The notes under the pieces: model-generated
Databases searched by the model: none
Told to the model about the DNA's origin: nothing
What the model saw: the letters and a program-made list of their open reading frames with translations, nothing else
Shown: positions 8,335 through 16,978 of the stretch, piece after piece
Layout of the letters: each line of letters starts with the position of its first letter
Position numbering within the stretch: position 1 is the first letter of the stretch
From: Paludisphaera borealis
Lineage (GTDB): Bacteria; Planctomycetota; Planctomycetia; Isosphaerales; Isosphaeraceae
NCBI RefSeq assembly: GCF_001956985.1
Contig: NZ_CP019082.1
Location: 6,572,001 to 6,636,000, forward strand
Length of the DNA stretch: 64,000 nt
Direction: 5' to 3'
Program-made: the position numbers and the translations under genes

Positions 8335-9001
8335 TCCCGCACTGCCCAATAACGTTGAGAGACTCTGGGGCTCGAACGTCCTGACCGTCAGGGCCTCTCA
8401 GGCGGTCGAGTCGCTTGACGCCTCCGTTGATGGGGATGTGGTCCCCGGGGACGTGGTCATCGAGGGGTTCGCCAACCTGTATAACACGCCGATCCCGATT
8501 CTGGATCTGTACGTGAATTACTTCCTGCCTGGTGCGTTCGCGCTGTCGTTGGCCGATCCGGCGCAGGACGTGTTGTGCTGCTTCAATCACGATTACAGCA
8601 AGCTGCTGGGCCGTCGCTCGGCTGGCACTGCATCGTTCGTGGAGAAGCCTGAGGGTTTGTGGTCGTCGGTTCGTCTGCCCAAGGGTGGTGAGGGTCCGTG
8701 GGTGGCGGAGGCGGTGCAGCGGGGAGATCTCCAGGGACAGTCGATTACATTCCAGGTCTTGGAATGCACGTGGGATCACAAGGTGGATCCGCCGATCCGG
8801 TACATCAGTAGGGCTCAGCTGTATGAAGCTGGTCCGGTCACCGACCCGGCGTGCATCAGTACGACGATCGGTGAGGCGCAGATGCAGTCCTCGCGGCTGC
8901 AAGCTCAGCAGCTGGTTTCGATGCAAATATCTGGTAATGACGACCGCGGCGCGGATGATCGCGTCAGGCTTGAATTGGACCTGGCCGCTTCGCTGCTCTG
9001 A
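8327..9001 (+). CDS. Prohead protease, HK97 family (peptidase S78)
   Basis: A 224-residue serine protease that trims the capsid protein during head maturation. The likely catalytic histidine is H88 in FNHDY and the likely serine S139 in QGQSITFQV, in the usual spacing, followed by the conserved late block YEAGPVTDPAC (167-176). It lies between portal and major capsid, the standard order. The C-terminal 50 residues after QMQSSRLQAQQ are a variable glutamine- and charge-rich tail. Confidence 0.92.
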   Translation: MSNPALPNNVERLWGSNVLTVRASQAVESLDASVDGDVVPGDVVIEGFANLYNTPIPILDLYVNYFLPGAFALSLADPAQDVLCCFNHDYSKLLGRRSAGTASFVEKPEGLWSSVRLPKGGEGPWVAEAVQRGDLQGQSITFQVLECTWDHKVDPPIRYISRAQLYEAGPVTDPACISTTIGEAQMQSSRLQAQQLVSMQISGNDDRGADDRVRLELDLAASLL

Positions 9002-9053
9002 GCTTCGTGCGGTCTTTGACGTGAAATAGTGCTCATTCGAGAGGACCAACGCG

Positions 9054-10358
9054 ATGACCGGACTTGATTTCCGCCAGACGGCCAAGCTCAAGCACGACGA
9101 AGCCCAGGCCATCATCCAGAAGGCCGACGCCGAGAAGCGTTCGATGTCGACCGAGGAGCTGAGCAGCGCTCGGGGTCTCCTCGACGAGGTCAAGGCCCTC
9201 CAGTCCGAGGCCGATGTCCGCGAGCGTTTCAGCTCGGTGGCCGCTGGTGGCTTCGCTGCGATGCCCCACCACGACGCCAAGAACGTCGGCAAGCACACCT
9301 ACAAGCGTTCGCGCGTCGTCCAGGCTATGGCCGCTGGCAAAGCGGTGGACGGCCTGGAGGGCGAGATCCATCAGACCTACTCCCAGCTCAATCGGAATCT
9401 GCCGTTCCCTGAGGGTGGGATCTACATGCCGTGGGACGCCGTCGTGGAGCGCCACGCCGCGCCCGCCGTCGTCACCCCCTCGATGACCACGGGCACCAGC
9501 GATGGTGCGATCTTCACGAACTACGACACGGACATCATCGACATGCTGCGTCCGCTGACGGTGCTGGGTCAGGCCGGCGCGACGTTCAAGACGAATCTGC
9601 CCAACGGCAAGTACCACACCCCCAAGAAGAACGTGAAGACCGCCGCGTACTGGGTGCCCGAGGGTTCGGCCCCGAACAAGAGCGGCACCGGGTACACCTC
9701 GGTCATCCTGGACGGTAAGCACCTCGCCGCGAACGCGACCGTCTCGTACGAGTCGATGAAGAAGGCCGAGGCCGGTCAGGAAGCGGACCTGGTCAAGGAC
9801 CTCTTCGGCGAGATGTTCCTGGAGATGGAGAACGCGACGTTCAACGGCACCGGTGCGGACGGCATTCCTCGTGGGCTGTTGGCGTCGACCGGCACCAACA
9901 TCGTCGAGTTCAAGACCGGCTCGGGCGGCGGCAACGCGACCCTTGCTAAGATCCTGGAGTTCGAGAAGCAGATCGCCATCAAGAACGTGCGCGGCCCGCT
10001 CTCCTGGATCACGACCCCGCACGCTCGGTCTTACCTCAAGCAGCTGCCGAAGCTCTCTGGCAGCCAGTACGCCGACTTCTTCTGGGCCGGCGATAACACC
10101 ATCTGCGGCTACCCGGCCCTGATGTCCAACATGGTCCCCGCTAACAACCAGGACACGACCGACTCCAACCTGTCCTCGATCATCCTGGGCTGCTGGCAGC
10201 ACCTGATGATCGGCATCTGGGGTGGCGTCTACCTGATCCGCGACGACAAGAGCAGCTTCGGCTCCGGCGCCGTCAACTTCGGCGTCCACCAGATGGTCGA
10301 CGTCGCCCTCCGCTACCCGGAAGCCTTCAGCATCAGCAACGACCTCAAGGTCGTCTGA
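9054..10358 (+). CDS. Major capsid protein, HK97 fold
   Basis: A 434-residue capsid protein. The first ~90 residues are a charged helical segment (KLKHDEAQAIIQKADAEKR and onwards), the delta domain that serves as scaffold and is removed by the protease. The rest has the Phage_capsid (HK97) pattern: a region ending VVTPSMTTGTSDGAIF, then YWVPEGSAPNKS, FNGTGADGIPRGLL and ITTPHARSYLKQLPK. No separate scaffold gene is seen. Codon use here is strongly G/C-ending, as expected of a highly expressed gene. Confidence 0.93.
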   Translation: MTGLDFRQTAKLKHDEAQAIIQKADAEKRSMSTEELSSARGLLDEVKALQSEADVRERFSSVAAGGFAAMPHHDAKNVGKHTYKRSRVVQAMAAGKAVDGLEGEIHQTYSQLNRNLPFPEGGIYMPWDAVVERHAAPAVVTPSMTTGTSDGAIFTNYDTDIIDMLRPLTVLGQAGATFKTNLPNGKYHTPKKNVKTAAYWVPEGSAPNKSGTGYTSVILDGKHLAANATVSYESMKKAEAGQEADLVKDLFGEMFLEMENATFNGTGADGIPRGLLASTGTNIVEFKTGSGGGNATLAKILEFEKQIAIKNVRGPLSWITTPHARSYLKQLPKLSGSQYADFFWAGDNTICGYPALMSNMVPANNQDTTDSNLSSIILGCWQHLMIGIWGGVYLIRDDKSSFGSGAVNFGVHQMVDVALRYPEAFSISNDLKVV

Positions 10359-10445
10359 TCCCGGCCCAACCGATACGGCCAGCGGCAAAGCTATGGGGGA
10401 CGGTCGCCAATGCGGCCGTCCCTCAACACGTATATGGGGGCGAGA

Positions 10446-10859
10446 ATGGGTAAGCCATACATCGACGAGGACGGAAACGAGTGGTACGCGGTCAGAGCCG
10501 TGCAGAGCTTCCTATTGGGCAGACAAATAGTGAGGCCCGACGATTGCCTGGCGCTCTCTCGCACCCAGTACCTGTACTACATCAAGGGCGGGATCGTGGC
10601 CGACGACGACTACCTGGAGCGGCAGGCCAAGGCCGAGGCCGAACTTCTCGCCAGGCTGGAGCTTCAAGCCGCCGAGGCACTCGCCTTGGAGTCTCAACGC
10701 CAGGCCAAGGCCGAGAAGAAGGCAGCTGCCAAGCTGGCCAAAATCGAGGCCGAATCGTCCAAGTCCGAACCGGTGGTCGAGGCACCTGCGCCTCCCCCGA
10801 TCAGCGATGAAGAGGTCAGGGCGCAGTTGGCCGAGTTGTCCATGGGTCTGGGCGCCTAA
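10446..10859 (+). CDS. Hypothetical phage protein with helical tail
   Basis: A 137-residue protein with the ATG at 10446 preceded by GGGGGCGAG. The N-terminus (YIDEDGNEWYAVRAVQSFL) and the block SRTQYLYYIKGGIV look like a small folded domain; residues 65-105 are an alanine, glutamate and lysine-rich helix likely to form a coiled coil, followed by a proline-rich stretch. It lies between capsid and connector genes, where phages often keep a head-fibre or accessory head protein. I do not recognise the family. Confidence 0.6.
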   Translation: MGKPYIDEDGNEWYAVRAVQSFLLGRQIVRPDDCLALSRTQYLYYIKGGIVADDDYLERQAKAEAELLARLELQAAEALALESQRQAKAEKKAAAKLAKIEAESSKSEPVVEAPAPPPISDEEVRAQLAELSMGLGA

Positions 10860-10882
10860 CGAGCCCTGATGGGGGTAATTCG

Positions 10883-11455
10883 ATGAGGCCGAGCTACGAA
10901 CTGACCATTACCACCGGACCCACGGCCCACCCACTCACGTTGGAGGAGGCCAGGGCGCAACTGAACAGCCCTCAGGGTCTCCCCGACGATGTCTACGTCG
11001 AGTCCCTGATTGCAACCGCTCACCGCTACATCGCCAAGGGGTTCAACCTCACCCCCATGACGACCCAATACCGGCTGGTGACTGGGCGATTCGTCAAGGA
11101 TCTCCCACACCCGCCCGTGCAGTCGATCCAGAGCATCCAATACTACGACTCGACCGAGACCCTCATCACCTTGGAAGCGGGCGACTACTCGTTCTACCCA
11201 GGGTCCAGCAAGATCCATTACCGCTCGGATCTATGTCTTTACGCTTCCGCGCGTACCGACAGGGTGATCATCAATTACACGGCCGGGTACGCGAGTGCTG
11301 AGCTTGTGCCGGACTCTATCAAGCATGCGATGCGGTTGCTGATCGGTCATTGGTACGAGCAGCGTCAGGCTACCGGCGAGTCGACGGTCAAGGCAATTGA
11401 ACTGGGCGTCAGGGATCTGCTCTTCACCGAGAAGTGCCATCGCTGGAGGGCGTGA
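10883..11455 (+). CDS. Head-tail connector protein (gp6-like)
   Basis: A 190-residue protein of the phage connector family known from HK97 gp6 and phiE125 gp8. Family features are the opening LTLEEARAQLN, then VYVESLIATAHRYIAKGF, a central beta block (PPVQSIQSIQYYDS), and the late helical IKHAMRLLIGHWYEQR. It forms the adaptor ring below the portal. Its stop overlaps the next start as TGATG. Confidence 0.85.
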   Translation: MRPSYELTITTGPTAHPLTLEEARAQLNSPQGLPDDVYVESLIATAHRYIAKGFNLTPMTTQYRLVTGRFVKDLPHPPVQSIQSIQYYDSTETLITLEAGDYSFYPGSSKIHYRSDLCLYASARTDRVIINYTAGYASAELVPDSIKHAMRLLIGHWYEQRQATGESTVKAIELGVRDLLFTEKCHRWRA

Positions 11456-11799
11456 TGAGATTCCCGAACCCGAATAAGTTCAATCGTTTGGTGAGCATCG
11501 AGCGTCGCAACGCCGTCCAGGAGGAGTCGTACGGCTCCCCTCAGGTGGTCGGTTGGGACGAGCTGGCCAAGGTCTACGCGAGCATTGCGACCGTGGACGG
11601 GCGCGAGTACGTCGTTCCTGGTCTCAATCAGAACGTGCCGCTCGCCACCCACCGCATTACGTTCCGCTGGCCGGGCTTCAGGGTCAAGCCCAAGGACCGG
11701 ATCGGGTACGAGGGCCGGAGCTTCAACATCACTCGCGTTGACAACGTCGAAGAGGCCAATCGGTTCATCCAGGTCCTGGCGACCGAGTTGCCTGTTTAG
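11455..11799 (+). CDS. Head closure protein (SPP1 gp16 / H_T_join family)
   Basis: A 114-residue protein starting at the ATG overlapping the connector stop, with GGAGGG upstream. The pattern (N-terminal FNRLVSIERR, then LAKVYASIATVDGREY, THRITFRWPG and DRIGYEGRSFNITRVDNVEE) is that of the phage head-tail adaptor family that seals the capsid after packaging. Confidence 0.85.
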   Translation: MRFPNPNKFNRLVSIERRNAVQEESYGSPQVVGWDELAKVYASIATVDGREYVVPGLNQNVPLATHRITFRWPGFRVKPKDRIGYEGRSFNITRVDNVEEANRFIQVLATELPV

Positions 11800-11835
11800 A
11801 TTCAAGTTGGTTGTTTTGTTCGGGGGATTTGTCCA

Positions 11836-12225
11836 ATGGCTATCGGTGCTGCGATCAAGGTGAGCGGCGGTTCCAGTTCGGTGGCTGGCTATCCGGCTAT
11901 TAACGCCAACTTCGACGAGATCGGCGAGGCTGTGCTGGACGTGAACACGGGGATCTCCTCGGGCTCCACCATCACGGCAATGATCATCGGCTTCGCGGTC
12001 GCGGACATTCAACACATCTGTATGCTATCCAACGTCAACATGACGCTGCGCACCAACTTCGTAGACCAGACAGCGGGCGGGGACACCTTCGAGCTGGTGG
12101 CTGGACGGCCCCTCATCTGGAACGCGGGGGACGGCTATTTCCCTTGCCCGTTCACTGAGAACGTTGTCGCGCTGTTCGCCTTCGGTCAGTCGGCCGGCCA
12201 ACTCAGGTGTCGGTTCCTGGTCTGA
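11836..12225 (+). CDS. Hypothetical structural protein
   Basis: A 129-residue, mostly beta-predicted protein rich in glycine, serine and small hydrophobics, without signal peptide or known motif. It lies between head closure and gp10-like genes, 36 bases after the first and 39 before the second, in the same direction, so it is probably a virion component such as a decoration or small fibre protein. Function not recognised. Confidence 0.55.
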   Translation: MAIGAAIKVSGGSSSVAGYPAINANFDEIGEAVLDVNTGISSGSTITAMIIGFAVADIQHICMLSNVNMTLRTNFVDQTAGGDTFELVAGRPLIWNAGDGYFPCPFTENVVALFAFGQSAGQLRCRFLV

Positions 12226-12264
12226 TCGTTCTCTCTCCGGTTCCTGGTAACGGGGGCGAAGCCG

Positions 12265-12735
12265 ATGGCTGACATCGTGAATTATGCGGCGTTGAAGTCC
12301 GGCCTCCTGAGGTTCGACCTGGATCTCGGCCCTCTGATGGCCAAGCTGGACGAGCTGCCGAACGTGGTGCGGAACAAGTTCGTGCGGGGTGCTCTGCGCG
12401 ATTCCCTCATCCCCACCATGAACGTCGCGCGGGCGATCGCTCCGAGGGATACGGGGCGTCTGGCAGAGAACATCCGCATCCGGCCCGGTAAGACCCATGG
12501 CACCAAGATTACGGTCCTTGTCAGTTCGATGGACAAGCGGCGCAAGGCAAAGCTCGGGGCGAGCGAGTCGACCTATTACGGCTACTTCGCGGAGAAGGGG
12601 TTCAAGCACTACCTCTCCAAGAAGGACGTCCCTGGCAAGCACTATATGGAGCGTGCTTTCGAGCAGACCGAGAGCATATTCACTGCCAATGTGGAGGCGT
12701 TCTTGTCGGAGGCTTTGCGCCAATATTTCGTCTGA
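12265..12735 (+). CDS. HK97 gp10-like tail completion protein
   Basis: A 156-residue protein with the family signature ARAIAPRDTGRLAENIRI (residues 51-68) and the late YYGYFAEKGFKHYL block. In HK97-like phages gp10 takes part in joining tail to head and normally precedes the DUF3168 tail terminator. Here the terminator gene is displaced about 2.4 kb downstream by the collagen-like gene. Confidence 0.8.
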   Translation: MADIVNYAALKSGLLRFDLDLGPLMAKLDELPNVVRNKFVRGALRDSLIPTMNVARAIAPRDTGRLAENIRIRPGKTHGTKITVLVSSMDKRRKAKLGASESTYYGYFAEKGFKHYLSKKDVPGKHYMERAFEQTESIFTANVEAFLSEALRQYFV

Positions 12736-12790
12736 GTCAAAGATTCAAGGTAGGCGTTGCGTTCTTTGTGGCTGGCCGGGGGTGATTCTG

Positions 12791-14911
12791 ATGCCCGACA
12801 ATGAGCTTCCTCACCGTAATCTCAAGAATTGGGCGTATGCTCGTTTGGTGCAGACGCACGTGTCTGGTTCCGGCTGGTTTGACGTGGATAACGCGAGCCA
12901 GTTTGTGGACGCCACTGAGGATTCTCCGATTCCGGTGGTGGTGGCTCCTCTGGGGGTCGCTTTCACTATTGCGCAGTCACCTGCGAATTCGTCTATTTTC
13001 TTGGTGATTGGTACTGACGGGAATCGGTTGTTGGTGTCTGCTCCGGTGGAGGATACGGTCGACAGGAAGTATGCTGTTGCGTCTTGGCTGTGGTGTGCTG
13101 ATACGAAGGGTGCACACGATGAGATTTGGGCGGCGATCGGGTCCGGCGGTGGTGGCAGCGAAAGCCAGGGGCCGACCGGGCCGATGGGGCCAACGGGTCC
13201 AGCCGGGGTACCTGGATTGTCGATTACCGGGCCTCAAGGCTCTCCCGGGTTGTCAGTGACGGGTCCTCAGGGGGTACCCGGAGTGACCGGGCCATCTGGA
13301 CTATCTATAACCGGCCCTCAGGGAATACCAGGGCTATCGATCACGGGTCCTCAAGGTATCCCTGGACTATCTATAACCGGCCCTCAGGGATCGATTGGAC
13401 CGACCGGTAATGATGGGCTTTCGATCACAGGCCCTCAAGGTCAGATGGGTCCGACCGGTGTTGCCGGATTGTCGATCACGGGTCCTCAGGGTCCGGCCGG
13501 AGTGACGGGAGTTTCCGGATTATCGATTACGGGTGCTCAGGGTGCCCCTGGTCTATCGATTACCGGGCCTCAGGGTCCGGCCGGAGTGACGGGAGTTTCC
13601 GGATTATCGATTACGGGTGCTCAGGGTCCGGTCGGGACTACCGGAGCGGTCGGAGCAACCGGCGTCCGTGGGGCAACCGGAGTCGCCGGGCAGACGGGGA
13701 TCGCAGGACTCTCAGTTACTGGCCCGGCCGGCGCAGTTGGTCCCACAGGCGCTCAAGGGCTTAGCATTACTGGTGCAACCGGAGTCGTGGGTCCGGTTGG
13801 CCCGACAGGTGCTCAAGGGCTCTCTATTACCGGCCCGACTGGTCCGGCCGGCACGCCTGCGGCTGCTCCGGTTATCCAGATATTCAAGGCCAGTGGGACC
13901 TGGACCAAGCCCACGGGGGCCACATTCCACCGCGTGCAGATGGTAAGCGGCGGCGGGGGCGGGGGCTCCGGCCGTTGTGATGCTGGGGCCAACATCAAGG
14001 GCGGTGGCGGCGGTGGTGCGGGTGGGTACTACACCGAGGCCACGTTCCTGGACTCCGATCTGGGTAGCACTTGCGCCGTGACTATCGGGGCCGGGGGTAA
14101 TGGCGGTGCCGTAATCCTGAATACCACCGCCAACGGCAGCGCTGGTTTGACCGGCGGTACTAGCATGTTCAATACCACATACCTGAGGGCTGCGGGCGGC
14201 AGTCCCGGCGGGGGTGCCGCTGGGACTGGTCCAGGCAACGGCGGCAACCCAAACGGGCTCGCTGGGGCCGGCACTGGCGGTTCTGGTGGTGCGGGTACGG
14301 CTGGTTCTCAGAATAGCGTGCCTTACACCACGCCGGGCGGTGCCGGTGGTGGCGGTGGCATGAATGCGGCCGGGGCCTATTTCTCGGGCGGGACGGGGAA
14401 CGCTGTGATGGGCTGGGGAACCCAGTCCGGCGGCAACAACACGGGTGGGCCCGGGGCGGGGGGCGACGGCCTCAACGGCTTAGTATACTCCCGGCCGGGC
14501 GGGACTGGCTTGCTGTACGGCAACGGCGGATCGGGCGGCGGCTCATCGGCGTCTGGTCCCGGATCGGGCGGCAACGGCGGCCTCTACGGAGCCGGTGGCG
14601 GCGGTGGGGCCGCTCAATTAGGTGGCACCTACCAGGTGACCAGAGTCAGGGTGACCAACGGCGGCACCGGCTACACCTCCGCGCCGACGGTCACCATCGC
14701 CAACGGCGGCGGGTCCGGGGCCACGGCCACGGCCACGGTGAGTGGTGGCGTCATCCAATCGATCACGGTCACTGCCCAAGGTTCGGGCTTCACGGGGGTG
14801 CCGGACGTCAGCTTCTCTGGGGGTGGCGGGTCCAGTGGAGCGGCCACTGCGGTTCTGAACGGCAGTGGCGGCGACGGCGGCGACGGAGTGGTCATCATCA
14901 CCTCCTGGTAA
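12791..14911 (+). CDS. Collagen-like, glycine-rich phage fibre protein
   Basis: A 706-residue protein; the ATG at 12791 follows GGGGGTGAT, and the longer frame upstream lies inside the gp10-like gene. Order of parts: an N-terminal head domain (1-118); a collagen-like region (127-354) of Gly-X-Y triplets broken thirteen times by the hexapeptide GLS[I/V]TG; then a glycine-rich beta domain starting IQIFKASGTWTKPTGATFH, a form common in phage tail fibres; then repeats such as VTNGGTGYTSAPTVTIANGG; and the terminal GDGVVIITSW that closes such domains. It is likely a trimeric surface or tail fibre. Its position between gp10-like and DUF3168 genes is unusual. Confidence 0.82.
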   Translation: MPDNELPHRNLKNWAYARLVQTHVSGSGWFDVDNASQFVDATEDSPIPVVVAPLGVAFTIAQSPANSSIFLVIGTDGNRLLVSAPVEDTVDRKYAVASWLWCADTKGAHDEIWAAIGSGGGGSESQGPTGPMGPTGPAGVPGLSITGPQGSPGLSVTGPQGVPGVTGPSGLSITGPQGIPGLSITGPQGIPGLSITGPQGSIGPTGNDGLSITGPQGQMGPTGVAGLSITGPQGPAGVTGVSGLSITGAQGAPGLSITGPQGPAGVTGVSGLSITGAQGPVGTTGAVGATGVRGATGVAGQTGIAGLSVTGPAGAVGPTGAQGLSITGATGVVGPVGPTGAQGLSITGPTGPAGTPAAAPVIQIFKASGTWTKPTGATFHRVQMVSGGGGGGSGRCDAGANIKGGGGGGAGGYYTEATFLDSDLGSTCAVTIGAGGNGGAVILNTTANGSAGLTGGTSMFNTTYLRAAGGSPGGGAAGTGPGNGGNPNGLAGAGTGGSGGAGTAGSQNSVPYTTPGGAGGGGGMNAAGAYFSGGTGNAVMGWGTQSGGNNTGGPGAGGDGLNGLVYSRPGGTGLLYGNGGSGGGSSASGPGSGGNGGLYGAGGGGGAAQLGGTYQVTRVRVTNGGTGYTSAPTVTIANGGGSGATATATVSGGVIQSITVTAQGSGFTGVPDVSFSGGGGSSGAATAVLNGSGGDGGDGVVIITSW
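13169..13852 (+). repeat. Collagen-coding repeat tract
   Basis: This tract codes for residues 127-354 of the fibre. Thirteen copies of GLS[I/V]TG recur at steps of mostly 11 or 17 residues. Within it a 60-base segment at 13484-13543 is repeated exactly at 13568-13627, showing recent duplication at DNA level. Confidence 0.85.
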
Positions 14912-14923
14912 GGGAGATTAGTT

Positions 14924-15115
14924 ATGCGTTGGGCTATGATCGTTAACGGGCGGGTGGACAACATAGCCATCTGGGACGGCGTAGCCGAGTGGGACCACGG
15001 TGCGGATGCACTAATCCGCCTGGATGAGTCGGGCTACGAGGTCGTCGATATCGGATGGTCCTGGGATGGTACTTCGTTCGCCGCGCCGGTACCTCCTGAT
15101 CTGGTGCCCGAGTAA
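14924..15115 (+). CDS. Small fibre-associated protein
   Basis: A 63-residue protein beginning MRWAMIVNGRVDNIAIWDG and containing WSWDGTSF near its end. This pattern (a short 'ENG.VVNVIVWDG ... GW.YDG..F' protein) is frequent just downstream of phage tail-fibre genes, sometimes annotated as fibre assembly or end protein. It starts 12 bases after the fibre stop, so the two are likely cotranslated. Exact function unknown. Confidence 0.6.
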   Translation: MRWAMIVNGRVDNIAIWDGVAEWDHGADALIRLDESGYEVVDIGWSWDGTSFAAPVPPDLVPE

Positions 15116-15134
15116 TTCAATTGGAGACACTGCG

Positions 15135-15608
15135 ATGAGTGGAATCAACATAATGGGCTCTGGTCCGCTCGGCACGATGGACGCTCCCCCCGCGCCCGGG
15201 GACATCCGCGCCAGCGTCAAGGGCGTCCTCCAGCCCCTCTTCCCTGGCGTCAAGTGCTACCCGGACGCCATCGACCAAGGCACCGGGATGCCCGCCATCC
15301 TGTATCGCTTCGAGAATCGCCAAGACAATCCGGTTATGGGCAATTCGCCGAGCCATGGTGCCAAGATAGTCAGCTCAAGCGGCTACGTCGTCTTCCACTC
15401 GTTCGACTACAGCAAGCCGGACGCCGTCCAGCGCGCCATCCTCATCAAGCAAGCCTTCAACGGCCTGAGGGGTCCGATGGGAACCGTCTACGTCGGGTCG
15501 TCGTTCAAGCTCAAGGACGAGACGGACGACGAGCTTCAAATTGACGATGGTAGCGGTCGGACCATCTACGAGGTCCGGTTGACGTTCCACGTTGGCTGGT
15601 GCGAGTAG
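15135..15608 (+). CDS. Tail terminator / DUF3168 family
   Basis: A 157-residue protein, start at ATG 15135 after GGAG. The open frame upstream overlaps the small protein gene and is not used. The pattern (ASVKGVLQPLFPGVKCYPDAI, then ILYRFENRQDNPVMGN, IKQAFNGLRG and the closing YEVRLTFHVGW) matches DUF3168 proteins, which cap the tail tube at the head-proximal end. It precedes the tail tube gene, as expected. Confidence 0.75.
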   Translation: MSGINIMGSGPLGTMDAPPAPGDIRASVKGVLQPLFPGVKCYPDAIDQGTGMPAILYRFENRQDNPVMGNSPSHGAKIVSSSGYVVFHSFDYSKPDAVQRAILIKQAFNGLRGPMGTVYVGSSFKLKDETDDELQIDDGSGRTIYEVRLTFHVGWCE

Positions 15609-15676
15609 GTCCGGTTGCAAAGTTATAGCATCTGTTGGGTTCCACGCCCTACGTCCTCGATTCTGGAGTCTTCGCC

Positions 15677-16144
15677 ATGCCGGACCCTGTAGTTCTTTTC
15701 GGTGAGTCGACCGTCCTCGGGTACCGCGCCATTGTTGGCGGCACCACCTACACACCGGTCGGTAACCGGGTGTCGATCGACGGGCCGAACCTGACGCGCG
15801 ACAAGGTCGACACCACCATCCAGGCAAACGAGGCTGGGACCTTCTACCGCACCTCCCGGCCCAGCAACATGCTGACGCCCGGCGAGCTGAAGCTCAAGGT
15901 CTATTACAATCCCCTGGACACGACCCACCAATTCCTGCTCACGCAGCTGGTGGCTCCCGCCGCGACCGCCTCCAAGAACTGGCAGGTGCTGTTCTCGGAC
16001 GGGTCGGCGTGGTCCTCGGACGGCTACGTCACCGGCTACACCGCCTCGAAGATGGACGTCACCGGAACCGGCAACGTCGAGGCCGACGTCACCATCACCC
16101 TCACCGGCGAGCTGACGATCACGCCGTTCGTCGATCCTGGTTGA
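15677..16144 (+). CDS. Major tail tube protein
   Basis: A 155-residue protein with CTGGAG upstream of ATG 15677. It is beta-rich with the closing block EADVTITLTGELTI typical of siphophage tube proteins, and lies between the tail terminator and the chaperone pair. The family is assigned mainly by position and fold-like pattern rather than by a unique motif. Confidence 0.72.
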   Translation: MPDPVVLFGESTVLGYRAIVGGTTYTPVGNRVSIDGPNLTRDKVDTTIQANEAGTFYRTSRPSNMLTPGELKLKVYYNPLDTTHQFLLTQLVAPAATASKNWQVLFSDGSAWSSDGYVTGYTASKMDVTGTGNVEADVTITLTGELTITPFVDPG

Positions 16145-16208
16145 TCCGGCGGTCGGTCGCTAGGGTCCGTGGCGGTACATTCGGGAAGTGCTTGAGGGAG
16201 ATGATTCG

Positions 16209-16526
16209 ATGGGTATGTCGCTGAGCGATTTGCTGGCTGTGAAGCGTAAGGTCGTCAAGGTCGAGACCCCGGCTGGCGAGGTGTTCGTGCGCGAACTCAC
16301 CGTCGGCGAGATCCGCGCCTGGGTGGCGGACAAGGACGAGACGCTGGAAAAGGCTAAGATGCTGGCGCTGTCGCTCAGCGACGAGGGGGGCAACCCGTTG
16401 GCCGACCAGTCCAACGTGGACGCCCTCAACTCCATCCCCGACAGCACCGCCCAGCCGATCTACCTCGCCGCCATGAAGCTGAACGGCTTCATCAAGGACC
16501 CCGTGGACCCAAAACCGCAGGCGTGA
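16209..16526 (+). CDS. Tail assembly chaperone, upstream frame (gpG-like)
   Basis: A 105-residue protein with GAGGGAG before ATG 16209. The block VETPAGEVFVRELTVGEIRAW followed by a helical LEKAKMLALSLSDEGGNPL is typical of phage tail assembly chaperones that bind the tape measure protein. It ends TGATG with the next frame, and a CCCAAAA slippery heptamer lies four codons before its stop, so part of its product is probably extended by a -1 frameshift. Confidence 0.78.
   Translation: MGMSLSDLLAVKRKVVKVETPAGEVFVRELTVGEIRAWVADKDETLEKAKMLALSLSDEGGNPLADQSNVDALNSIPDSTAQPIYLAAMKLNGFIKDPVDPKPQA
16508..16514 (+). promoter_or_regulatory. Programmed -1 frameshift site CCCAAAA
   Basis: In the zero frame this reads gaC CCA AAA, an exact X XXY YYZ heptamer. 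A -1 slip continues CCC AAA ACC GCA GGC GTG ATG GAC straight into the downstream chaperone frame with no stop. The zero-frame TGA is only ten bases past the heptamer. Lambda G/G-T and many other phages use the same arrangement. Confidence 0.72.
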
Positions 16527-16978
16527 TGGACCCCGACCTGGAACTAAGATGCCGGGTCGCCATCGCGCTGGGAAAATTCCTCCACGAGGTCGACACGCTT
16601 ACCGTGAGCGAGATGGACGTGTGGCGCCAGATGCACGGTTCCTACTGCCTCATGCTCCCGAGCGAGGTGGCGGGGACCGTGGCTGCCGCCACCGCCAATT
16701 TCGCCGGCAAGATCGCAAAAGACTATGTCGAGCCCGAAGACTTCATCGCGATGTCGGGGGCGCGCCGCGAGGCGTTGCGGGTCAGGAAACAGGCGTTGGC
16801 CGATCATCGGACCAAAGAGCAGATGATCGTGGTCAAGCTGAACGCGGAGATCCAGGCCGCCGTCCGCAAGGCATCGGCCAAGCAATCCGAGGCAAAGCCG
16901 ATCGTCCCAAAGCCTGAAATAGTCGTCGTGACGCCGGTCAAGTCTAGTCAGAGCAGCCAACGGGGGACGCGGCGATGA
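16526..16978 (+). CDS. Tail assembly chaperone, downstream frame (gpT-like)
   Basis: A 150-residue open frame in the -1 register relative to the previous gene. It can start at the ATG overlapping the previous stop, but is more likely the C-terminal part of a frameshift fusion of about 257 residues. The frame runs open upstream to at least the slippery site. Helical N-terminal part, then a lysine- and alanine-rich tail (EIQAAVRKASAKQSEAKP). Its stop overlaps the tape measure start as ATGA. Confidence 0.72.
   Translation: MDPDLELRCRVAIALGKFLHEVDTLTVSEMDVWRQMHGSYCLMLPSEVAGTVAAATANFAGKIAKDYVEPEDFIAMSGARREALRVRKQALADHRTKEQMIVVKLNAEIQAAVRKASAKQSEAKPIVPKPEIVVVTPVKSSQSSQRGTRR

Noticed and set aside
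13169-13852. A CRISPR-like array of short repeats
   Set aside because: The repeats are in-frame codons for collagen-like triplets with varied spacing and no unique spacers.
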